A stretch of 10,441 bases of DNA from Cytophagales bacterium (GTDB lineage: Bacteria; Bacteroidota; Bacteroidia; Cytophagales; Cyclobacteriaceae), in assembly GCA_029262935.1 (NCBI GenBank), contig JAJCYK010000170.1, positions 1-10,441 of the forward strand, read 5' to 3'. The notes beneath the pieces were generated by a model that did no database searches, was not told the DNA's origin, and was given only the letters and a program-made list of their open reading frames with translations. Positions 1 through 6,281 of this stretch are shown piece after piece. The stretch's first letter is position 1; each line of letters opens with the position of its first letter. Both the position numbers and the translations under genes were made by a program.

Positions 1-44
1 AAAGCCTCTCTTTCAGATTTAATAAAGTGTTCTAATCTATCCAT
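1..44 (-). CDS. N-terminus of a small gene after the sigma factor, possibly an anti-sigma or regulatory protein (partial)
   Basis: Only the first 14 or so codons are inside the window; the gene runs off the left edge. The ATG at 44-42 lies inside the end of the sigma-factor gene, giving an 8-base overlap with its stop codon at 39-37. The visible peptide begins MDRLEHFIKSEREAF. A short, charged start of this kind is common, from memory, in Bacteroidota genes that directly follow ECF sigma genes, many of which encode membrane-anchored or putative anti-sigma proteins. The overlap suggests translational coupling with the sigma gene. Unusually for this phylum, a purine-rich Shine-Dalgarno-like GAGGAGG (60-54) lies 9 bases before the ATG, but it also encodes Glu-Glu-Val of the sigma factor, so its role is uncertain. 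Function cannot be assigned from so few residues. Confidence 0.6.
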   Translation of the reverse strand, partial: MDRLEHFIKSEREA

Positions 45-594
45 TGTACAGTACCTCCTCTTTTAGGATTTCCTTTAACTTCTTTTTTGATCGGTTGTAT
101 TGTGATTTGGAAGTCGATTCTGTGATTTCCAAAATGGAAGCGATCTCACCGTGATCATACCCTTCAAGCAAATACAGTGAAAACACCAGTCGATATCCAT
201 CCGGAAGTTTTTGAACAGCGTTTCGGATTTTATCCACATTCAGATATAACTCTGAGTCGTCGGTTGACTCCAATTCTGGAAAATAGTCATGCTCCTCAAT
301 AGGCAACAATTCTACTTTTCTTTTTTTGACTGTATTAATTGCCGTATTAATTACAATTCTCTTAAGCCAAGCCCCTATTGAGGCGGTCCCTTGATATTTA
401 TTCATGTTCTTGAACGCACTGACGAAGGACTCTTGCAAAACATCTTCTGCGTCCATTTCATTATTTGTTATGCGATATGAAATATTGTACATGGCTTTTG
501 AATACAGCTTATAAAACTGAAATTGTGCCTGTCGGTCACCGATCATACAGTTATCGACGACTTCTTGGTGTATGTTTAGGTATTGAGTTTCCAA
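37..594 (-). CDS. RNA polymerase ECF-type (sigma-70 family) sigma factor
   Basis: A 185-residue cytoplasmic protein of normal ECF length, predicted to direct RNA polymerase to a specific promoter set. Region 2 covers about residues 24-93: it has the core-binding/-10 helix pattern with MDAEDVLQESFVSAFKN (47-63) followed by GAWLKRIVINTAINTVKKRK (74-93). Region 4 (about 126-177) has the LPDGYRLVFSLYLLEGYDHGEIA helix and a recognition helix ending in SQYNRSKKKLKEIL. The acidic linker (about 100-120) is typical. The start is TTG at 594-592: an in-frame TAA lies only two codons upstream, and the next ATG (546-544, residue 17) would remove part of the first helix. It lies downstream of the TPR gene's terminator and so probably has its own promoter, which I cannot define. 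It overlaps a downstream gene, probably its regulator. The family is confident; the regulon is unknown. Confidence 0.93.
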   Translation of the reverse strand: METQYLNIHQEVVDNCMIGDRQAQFQFYKLYSKAMYNISYRITNNEMDAEDVLQESFVSAFKNMNKYQGTASIGAWLKRIVINTAINTVKKRKVELLPIEEHDYFPELESTDDSELYLNVDKIRNAVQKLPDGYRLVFSLYLLEGYDHGEIASILEITESTSKSQYNRSKKKLKEILKEEVLYNG

Positions 595-657
595 ATTTTA
601 ATTACCTTTCGAAGAAAAGACCAGCTACCTAATAAAAGGTTGCATATAAAAATAAAA
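595..657 (-). promoter_or_regulatory. Leader region expected to contain the sigma-factor promoter (no clear boxes)
   Basis: About 60 AT-rich bases lie between the terminator and the TTG start of the sigma factor. Because a strong terminator sits directly upstream, a promoter is expected here. I found no TAnnTTTG box with an upstream TTTG on the minus strand, so this gene may be read by an alternative sigma factor, possibly itself. This is inferred from position only. Confidence 0.35.
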
Positions 658-690
658 AAAAACGCTTACATGATTTATGTAAGCGTTTTT
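655..690 (-). terminator. Strong intrinsic terminator of the TPR-protein transcript
   Basis: A perfect 14-base inverted repeat (arms 658-671 and 677-690) surrounds a 5-base loop, with a GC-containing core (AAGCG/CGCTT). Read on the minus strand, the hairpin is followed by a run of T interrupted once by A (down to about 650), the arrangement expected for Rho-independent termination. It starts 20 bases after the stop codon of the TPR gene and separates that unit from the sigma-factor gene. On the plus strand it also ends in five T, so it could act weakly in both directions, but no plus-strand gene is present. Confidence 0.9.
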
Positions 691-709
691 ATATGAATGG
701 GTTACACGT

Positions 710-1402
710 TTATTTCTCTAAACTGTCCAAATTATTCTTTGCTAACGTGAAAGTAGGTTCCAGACTTAATGCTTCATTGAAACTAGCTCTGGCCGCCTCT
801 TTTTGATCTTGATTGCTTTCAATTAAGCCTTTTAAGTTCAGGACAGCCGCTTTTAACAGAATTTCTTTCGGGCCTTTATCCGTATTCATGGCAATCTTCG
901 CATCTTGGATTTTGTCATTCTGCAGGAGAATATCCACATTGGTTTTGCTCTCGCCTAGTCTGTCCAGGTCCAACTGCAATACGGCCATTTTATATAGGGT
1001 ATAAACGTTGCTCTCCTTTAAATAGAGACTTTCATAACTCTCTAAAGCCTTATCCTTTAAACCCAGGTTTTCGTAGGATATGGCGCTCATCTCCAGAGCA
1101 GGCAAATGATTGGAATTAATTTTTAACATATCCAGGCAAACTAAGATACAGGAGGTGTGCTTTTGATAATCATAGTACAGATACGCCAGAGAGTCTAGCA
1201 AACTTGCGTCTCTGCGATCAATTGCCATCATCTTGTATAAAGCGTTTCGAGCAATATCAACATCCGCGTATCGTAAACCCATTTGATACACTAACACTTC
1301 ATTTTGATAGGCCTCGGATTCTTTAACATCCTGCGCTTTCAACGGTCCCGCTGCCATCCCCAACAACAATAAAAGTGCTAGGTACTTAAATACATTTTTC
1401 AT
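710..1402 (-). CDS. Secreted/periplasmic TPR-repeat protein
   Basis: A 230-residue protein with a Sec signal peptide (basic MKNVFKY, hydrophobic LALLLLLGMAAG, likely cleavage after KAQ at about residue 24). There is no lipobox cysteine, so it is probably soluble in the periplasm. The mature part is entirely helical, with tetratricopeptide-like pairs at about 33-66, 67-100, 101-134 and 183-217; the last ends in the typical ARASFNEALSLEPTFTLAKNNL. TPR proteins mediate protein-protein contacts; no enzymatic residues are seen. Its start is an ATG with an A-rich leader and a TAnnTTTG box 22 bases upstream. It follows the large T9SS cargo gene by 73 bases and is ended by a strong terminator, so it may be both the last gene of that operon and separately transcribed. 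A role as an assembly or scaffold partner of the PorP/cargo pair is only an inference. I do not recognise a specific named gene. Confidence 0.88.
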   Translation of the reverse strand: MKNVFKYLALLLLLGMAAGPLKAQDVKESEAYQNEVLVYQMGLRYADVDIARNALYKMMAIDRRDASLLDSLAYLYYDYQKHTSCILVCLDMLKINSNHLPALEMSAISYENLGLKDKALESYESLYLKESNVYTLYKMAVLQLDLDRLGESKTNVDILLQNDKIQDAKIAMNTDKGPKEILLKAAVLNLKGLIESNQDQKEAARASFNEALSLEPTFTLAKNNLDSLEK

Positions 1403-1424
1403 GGTTTTCTTTTTCTATATCCTA

Positions 1425-1457
1425 CAAAGATATAAAAGATTGCGTTGATTGGCCAAA
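1425..1457 (-). promoter_or_regulatory. Bacteroidota-type promoter for the TPR gene
   Basis: On the minus strand a TTTG (1457-1454) is followed after 21 bases by TATCTTTG (1432-1425), matching the TTTG/TAnnTTTG boxes of the primary sigma factor of Bacteroidota. The spacing is slightly longer than the usual 19 or so. The -7 box ends 22 bases before the ATG at 1402, giving a short A-rich leader. It lies in the 73-base gap after the cargo gene. Confidence 0.55.
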
Positions 1458-1475
1458 CAGAACGCTTATTTGACG

Positions 1476-4400
1476 TTAACGGATAAGCGTGATACTGCCA
1501 GTGGCGGCGTTTTTGGAACTTCCCTCGCATCGTATTACGAAGTAATATCCGCCTTCTATCACAGGTTGTCCGCCGTAGGTACCGTCCCACTCATTTCCAA
1601 AATAAGGTCGACGCTCGTAGATGACATTCCCCTGTCGGTTAAAAACAAGCACGGTACAATCCGGATACCTTTCAATGTTCTCAATAACCCATAAATCATT
1701 TTGCCCATCATTGTTGGGAGAAAATAAGGGTTTGGGGCTAACGTTGATGCCTTCGCCAACTTGGATGGTGATTGAAGCGGTACCAAAACAACCATTCGGG
1801 CCATCGGCAGTTACCGTATAGGTAGTAGTCCGTACTGGGTTCGCAATAGGGTTTTCCAAATTAGGATCACTTAAACCCTCGGTGGGAGACCAACTGTAAT
1901 TTATGCCTCCGCTGGCATTTAATTGAACCGTATCTCCGGCAAATATTTGATCAATATCCGCTGTTACCATGATATCAGGCAAAGGCAAAGTCACTACTTC
2001 CACGGAAGCGGTTGCTACACAGCCAGAGGTAGTGGTTACATCTACCGAGTAAATTCCGGCAGCCGTTACTTGAATGTTGTTGATGGAAGCACCAGTGCTC
2101 CAATTGTAGGCACTGTGAATGTTCTCCACAGAGAGGTTTATAGTGTCCCCCTCGCACATAATTGTATCCCTATCCGCGGTAATAGCTACCGTAGGAGAAT
2201 TAACGACATTTATCATCTTACTGAACGTATCATTACAATCCACATCATCGTAGTGAACGAGTAAGCTGACATTGTAATTACCTAATACGGTATATGTATG
2301 GGTGGGGCTGGCAACGGTGGACGTGTTACCATCCCCAAAATCCCATTCATAAAATACGTTTTCATTGGTGTCGAATACCGAAGTGTTCGTAAAGCCAATG
2401 GCAAGGTCAATGCAGGCTTCATCCGCTGAGGAGTATCCGGCTGTGGGTGGTGGCACGATAGCAATATCCATAGCTGAGCTAAGCCTTGAGCAGTTGTCGG
2501 AATTGGTGGACTCCACGGTATAGGTTCCTGCCAATACGGCGGAATGGGTAGTAGTAACTGCTCCAGCAATTGTGCTTCCATCCAAGAACCACTGATATGA
2601 AAGGCCTGCAGCTCCGGGTATTGAGAGCGTGGCGCTCTTCCCTTGGCAAAAGGTTACCGGGTCCGCGGTGGTAATGGTAAAATCTGGCACCATACTTTCA
2701 CTAACAGTGGTGGATCCAAGTCCGCTGGTACAAGCTCCTAGAGTGACTTGCACTTGATAGACACCCACCATAGAAGCAACAAAATTACTTCTAACAGGGT
2801 TTTGTAGATTCGAACTAAACCCGTTAGGGCCTGTCCAGCTAAAAGTGGCGCCTGCCACATCTGGGGTGAACAACTCTAAATCAGCCCCAGGGCAAACTGG
2901 GCCATTGTCTGTAGCACTAGGTGCTCCTGCGCCCCCGCCAATGACCGTTATAGTGGCTGGCTGAGATACTTCTACACACGTACCACCTTGCGAAGTCGCT
3001 TCTACAGTATAATCGCCCGAGGCAGTTGCGTCAATAAATGAAGTAGTCACACCAGTAAGTGCCCCGTCCAGGAACCAGCGGTAAGTCACGCCAATAGCTC
3101 CTACAGCACTTAACCTTATCGTATTCCCGGAACACAAAGTGATAGGACCCGCGGGTGTGATCGTTGGCAGGTGACAGTTGCCGTTAAGTAAAACACCAAG
3201 TCGGTTATTCTGAGTACCGGTATATGCAATATCTGGTTTAGCATCTCCATTAATGTCACCAATTTTTATGTTTTGAGATTTGTCCCCAATGTTGATATCA
3301 AACCTTTCAAATGAAAAATCTCCCAGCGTACTTATATTTCTTAAAAGAGTAATTTGTAAGTTATCACTGGATGAAGCTAAGGCTAAGTCAGCCAGTCCAT
3401 CGCCATCCAGATCTCCAAGATCCATGCCCAACGGCTGATCCAGAGTGCTCACTATTTTAGGTGCTGCAAATGACACTCCGGCGGTAGAATTGGTGGTTTC
3501 ATTCAACAAAATGGAGATGTCAGAGCTTAAGAATCTAGAAACGGCAATGTCTGGCTTATCGTCACCGTCCAAATCACCTACCACCAAATGTGATAAATTT
3601 CCGGAAACATTAAACAGCGCCACTGGTCTAAAAGAGACGGCGCCACCAGGTGTGCTGTTGTTTTGAAAAATGTAAATATTGGCATTTAAAAAAGGGTTGA
3701 CAATTACTTCCGGTTTGCCATCACCGGTCAAATCTTCCACCGCCAAACCTGAACTGTTTAAAGCAGTTACCGGAAGACCAAAGGGTACTTCTGGTCCAAA
3801 CGAAATGGTGCCAGGAGTACTCAAGTTCCTGAAAATGGATAAATTTACACTGCTTCTATTCGAGGCGATTAACTCTGGCCTACCGTCTAAATTCAAATCT
3901 CTAATAACCACTTTTCTAGGCATAGAACCGGTGGTGTTTAGCTCCAATACGGTACCAAATGATATGCTTCCTACACTGCTGGTGTTGCGCCAAATATAGA
4001 TGGAATTTGCTGCATCCCGGGAGGCAACTAAATCAGGTAGCCCGTCGCCGTCGATGTCTTTGCAGGTTACGTTTAAAGTATTCTCCCCAACAGTGACGCT
4101 GGTTTTGTTGAAACTTACGGCAGCTAAGGTGCTGGTGTTTCTAAATATATCTATTTGAGTGGATCCGGTATGACTGGTAGCCAGGTCACTTTCACCATTG
4201 CCATCAAAATCACACATACACAAATCGAAAATGCCCGTTTGGGGTACAAAGGTTGTGGGGCCAGAAAACAATGTGGGGTCCCAAGTAGTACCACCAAAAC
4301 TAATAAAGAACAGGTCCGAAGAGTATCCGGTTAATCCAGAAGTCGTGTTCGTAACAGATATGCTACTGAATGTAACCCCAGAAGGGACTATAGCTTCAAT

Positions 4401-4628
4401 TTGCGTATCTGATATACGGGCTATTGACCCGTTAACAGAACCAAAGTTGATGTTAATGTTAGCAGCCGCGTTACCGAACCCGCTACCAGATAGGGTCAAG
4501 GTATCGTTAACGGGGGCAAAGGTCTTGTCCAAAGAATTAATTACAGGAGTTTGCGCCTGTAAAGAGCCCATTACAACTAGTGCTATTAAGGTTATATAAA
4601 AGTGCAGCAAGTAACTTTTAGATTTCAT
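1476..4628 (-). CDS. Large T9SS-secreted surface protein: IPT/TIG, seven FG-GAP/VCBS repeats, Ig/PKD domains, type B sorting domain
   Basis: A 1050-residue protein. Domain order: signal peptide (1-26, ending LQAQ); IPT/TIG immunoglobulin-like fold (about 28-110); seven FG-GAP/VCBS repeats (about 125-485) with DxDGDG-type calcium motifs starting at residues 140, 191, 244, 299, 352, 406 and 458; Ig-like domains at about 490-562, 575-645, 652-726, 811-880 and 884-957; a PKD domain with WDFGDG at 762-767; and a C-terminal type B T9SS sorting domain (about 962-1050) with FSPNNDGQNDLWVIENI, the VFNRQGNVIY strand and GNEWDGTYGG. By family knowledge such proteins cross the outer membrane through the T9SS and act outside the cell as adhesins or surface-layer components; no catalytic domain is seen. 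The ATG lies 5 bases after the upstream PorP/SprF gene's stop codon (TAA-TTGAG-ATG), so the two are co-transcribed. The ligand cannot be told from sequence. Confidence 0.93.
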   Translation of the reverse strand: MKSKSYLLHFYITLIALVVMGSLQAQTPVINSLDKTFAPVNDTLTLSGSGFGNAAANININFGSVNGSIARISDTQIEAIVPSGVTFSSISVTNTTSGLTGYSSDLFFISFGGTTWDPTLFSGPTTFVPQTGIFDLCMCDFDGNGESDLATSHTGSTQIDIFRNTSTLAAVSFNKTSVTVGENTLNVTCKDIDGDGLPDLVASRDAANSIYIWRNTSSVGSISFGTVLELNTTGSMPRKVVIRDLNLDGRPELIASNRSSVNLSIFRNLSTPGTISFGPEVPFGLPVTALNSSGLAVEDLTGDGKPEVIVNPFLNANIYIFQNNSTPGGAVSFRPVALFNVSGNLSHLVVGDLDGDDKPDIAVSRFLSSDISILLNETTNSTAGVSFAAPKIVSTLDQPLGMDLGDLDGDGLADLALASSSDNLQITLLRNISTLGDFSFERFDINIGDKSQNIKIGDINGDAKPDIAYTGTQNNRLGVLLNGNCHLPTITPAGPITLCSGNTIRLSAVGAIGVTYRWFLDGALTGVTTSFIDATASGDYTVEATSQGGTCVEVSQPATITVIGGGAGAPSATDNGPVCPGADLELFTPDVAGATFSWTGPNGFSSNLQNPVRSNFVASMVGVYQVQVTLGACTSGLGSTTVSESMVPDFTITTADPVTFCQGKSATLSIPGAAGLSYQWFLDGSTIAGAVTTTHSAVLAGTYTVESTNSDNCSRLSSAMDIAIVPPPTAGYSSADEACIDLAIGFTNTSVFDTNENVFYEWDFGDGNTSTVASPTHTYTVLGNYNVSLLVHYDDVDCNDTFSKMINVVNSPTVAITADRDTIMCEGDTINLSVENIHSAYNWSTGASINNIQVTAAGIYSVDVTTTSGCVATASVEVVTLPLPDIMVTADIDQIFAGDTVQLNASGGINYSWSPTEGLSDPNLENPIANPVRTTTYTVTADGPNGCFGTASITIQVGEGINVSPKPLFSPNNDGQNDLWVIENIERYPDCTVLVFNRQGNVIYERRPYFGNEWDGTYGGQPVIEGGYYFVIRCEGSSKNAATGSITLIR
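3174..4256 (-). repeat. Seven tandem FG-GAP/VCBS repeats, predicted seven-bladed beta-propeller
   Basis: Seven units recur every 51-55 residues. Each has a calcium-loop motif (DFDGNGESD, DIDGDGLPD, DLNLDGRPE, DLTGDGKPE, DLDGDDKPD, DLDGDGLAD, DINGDAKPD). In the first six, the unit continues with a strand, then an N-S/T-rich turn such as FRNTST or FRNLSTPG, then a VSF/ISF strand; the last ends in LLNGNC. Repeat number seven equals the blade count of integrin-alpha-type propellers. The third and fourth motifs have lost one calcium-ligand position. Confidence 0.85.
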
Positions 4629-4633
4629 CTCAA

Positions 4634-5959
4634 TTAATCTATTTCTAACGAATATGCATCTTCAAACAATTCTAACAGTTTTGCCTTTTCTAGCTCAATC
4701 TCAGTTTCCAAATAGTCTTGGGATTGATATAAGTACACATAGTAGGTGTCATCTCTACTACTATAGCCGAAACTAGCTTTGTAACCATAATCATTAATAA
4801 CTCCGGCCCAATACTGGTACGCTAATTCAAAGGCATCGAATGATTTCAAGATGACATAGTGGCCGGTGGACATTTCATCTTGGAAATACTGATCTAGGTC
4901 AGGTGTATCTCCGTCGGTTAAGGGTACAGCAGTTTCTTCGGGGGCTGTTTTGGCTACCGGTGTATTTTCTATAAAGACGTTGTTCCCACCGTCGGAATAA
5001 AATCTTGCATTTCGATTGCCATTGTCAGGCACTTTCACCCGCTTTACAAAATCCTTAGGTTTCCCTAGGTTGATCTTTAACTGTATTTCGTGTGTACCAT
5101 CTGGCACACCGTTCACTAAAGTGTTGGCAAATTCGTAGGCATACCCTACAGACATAAAGTCCTTAATGTTTAGACCCAATAAGGCAGTAGCACCATAATT
5201 TTGTCGGTAGCTGCCTCCCACCCACACCAAGTCTATTAGGTGTACCACGGCTAAAGCTTCCCATTGATCTGGAAGTGTTTCAGTAACCCGGTATAGCAGG
5301 TGGGATTCTACTTCAACGTTACCAGCCCCTAATGGAAACTTGTAATTGGCCATCAGGGTATAGTTTTTGATAGGATCCAACTCCACGGAAGTAAATTGCT
5401 CCACCCCTACCACCTCTCTCCTGAAAAGAGAAGGAAGGCTTATTCCTAGATTAAAACCTTGGTTGTGGTAGTTAAAACCAAAGCTTGCGGTAGGACTACG
5501 GTTGTTGTCTACCAAGTTAAATAATGCAGGATCACTTAGTATGGCAGGATCATTGATGTTATCCAATTGAATGTTATTCATAGCAAGGCCCCCAGCCAGA
5601 CCAAAACTTATCCACTGCTGTTCAGTAAACAAAGCTTTGTAGGAAATGGAGAGAGAAACTGATGTGGATTTCAACAAGCTTCTTTGATCGTAGTATATTT
5701 GCGCTCCCAAAGCAATATTTCTTTTCATAGGTGTATGAAAGCTAAATGTAGACGTTTCAGGTGCCCCATCTATGCCAATCCATTGCTTACGATAACTCAG
5801 GAAAGCTACGGAACGCCCTGCATCTCCAGCATAGGCTGGATTATAGGTATAGGGGTTCAGGAAAAACTGGCTGTATATAGGCGTTTGTTGGCCATAAGAT
5901 GCCATTGAGCCTCCTAAAGTCAAAACTACTATACAAGCGATTTTAATAAATTTGTCCAC
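4634..5959 (-). CDS. PorP/SprF-family T9SS outer-membrane protein with C-terminal SPOR-like domain
   Basis: A protein of 441 residues from GTG at 5959. That start gives a clean signal peptide (MDKFIKIACIVVLTLGGSMASYGQ). The frame is open to a TTG at 6007, but that would put 16 non-signal residues in front. The mature N-terminus QQTPIYSQFFLNPYTYNPAYAG is the PorP/SprF hallmark, and a predicted outer-membrane beta-barrel follows to about residue 298 (ending HEIQLKINLG). Family members help T9SS cargo reach or stay on the surface. Unlike the second PorP in this window, it lacks the basic KFIPCPTF tail. Instead it has a low-complexity linker (about 303-360) and a domain at about 365-436, GHYVILKSFDAFELAYQYW followed by YGYKASFGYSSRDDTYYVYLYQS, resembling SPOR. 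It is the first gene of a two-gene unit with the large cargo protein. Family certain; SPOR assignment likely. Confidence 0.92.
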   Translation of the reverse strand: MDKFIKIACIVVLTLGGSMASYGQQTPIYSQFFLNPYTYNPAYAGDAGRSVAFLSYRKQWIGIDGAPETSTFSFHTPMKRNIALGAQIYYDQRSLLKSTSVSLSISYKALFTEQQWISFGLAGGLAMNNIQLDNINDPAILSDPALFNLVDNNRSPTASFGFNYHNQGFNLGISLPSLFRREVVGVEQFTSVELDPIKNYTLMANYKFPLGAGNVEVESHLLYRVTETLPDQWEALAVVHLIDLVWVGGSYRQNYGATALLGLNIKDFMSVGYAYEFANTLVNGVPDGTHEIQLKINLGKPKDFVKRVKVPDNGNRNARFYSDGGNNVFIENTPVAKTAPEETAVPLTDGDTPDLDQYFQDEMSTGHYVILKSFDAFELAYQYWAGVINDYGYKASFGYSSRDDTYYVYLYQSQDYLETEIELEKAKLLELFEDAYSLEID

Positions 5960-6112
5960 CGTAAACTGTAAGTATGCGCTATTTATTACATGCCAAAACG
6001 AATGCAAAATCCTTGATCGGTCAGCATACTATCATTATTCAACAGTATCTTCGAATACTACTGTTTCAGCAATACTACTAAATGCCCCTTCAACGCAGAG
6101 AATAGGCATTCA

Positions 6113-6128
6113 TCAAGCACATGCTTGA
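6113..6128. repeat. Perfect 7-base inverted repeat, possible operator
   Basis: TCAAGCA and TGCTTGA are separated by 2 bases. The near-continuous dyad about 155 bases upstream of the PorP start could be a binding site for a dimeric regulator, but chance occurrence in AT-rich DNA is not excluded. Confidence 0.3.
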
Positions 6129-6250
6129 CATACAACAAGCTTAATAACTTTAGGGTGTTTACTATTAAAAATACGGTATCGTGAGCTAGTTACTGAACTA
6201 GTTTTTAGCTAATTATTACATCTGTAGTAATATAAAGACCCCGTGGGAAA

Positions 6251-6273
6251 TCAACAATATTTAATTGTTTTGA
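6251..6273 (-). terminator. Weak hairpin just after the CCA gene stop codon
   Basis: TCAACAAT pairs with ATTGTT-TT-TGA around an ATTTA loop with a two-base bulge. It starts 8 bases after the stop codon of the CCA gene but lacks a GC-rich stem and a clear T-run on the minus strand, so it is at best a poor terminator or an RNA 3'-end stabiliser. Confidence 0.25.
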
Positions 6274-6281
6274 GGGACCAA

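Larger units (their letters stand above)
5960..6281. other. 322-base non-coding region between the CCA gene and the second PorP gene
   Basis: No convincing gene is present on either strand. It holds an inverted repeat TCAAGCA-CA-TGCTTGA (6113-6128), a spaced inverted repeat AATGCC (6081-6086)/GGCATT (6105-6110), a weak AT-rich hairpin just after the CCA stop codon (6251-6273) and a small hairpin followed by five T on the plus strand (6184-6206). The promoter of the PorP/cargo unit must lie here or upstream; I found only a one-mismatch -7-like TCGTTTTG (6001-5994), with no partner box. No good terminator for the CCA gene is visible. Confidence 0.5.

Noticed and set aside
1399..1590. Minus-strand open frame across the end of the cargo gene and the gap before the TPR gene
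   Set aside because: It is out of frame with the sorting domain it overlaps, has a very arginine-rich composition with no recognisable domain, and occupies the promoter region of the TPR gene.
813..4599. Several plus-strand open frames of 63-133 codons within 813-4599
   Set aside because: They lie opposite the TPR and large cargo genes, have no family resemblance, and look like shadows of the real minus-strand coding sequence.
1476..4628. Integrin-like or toxin (Tc/VCBS) function for the large protein
   Set aside because: FG-GAP/VCBS repeats alone do not show a toxin, and no toxin or protease domain is visible; the type B sorting domain supports only a T9SS-exported surface protein.
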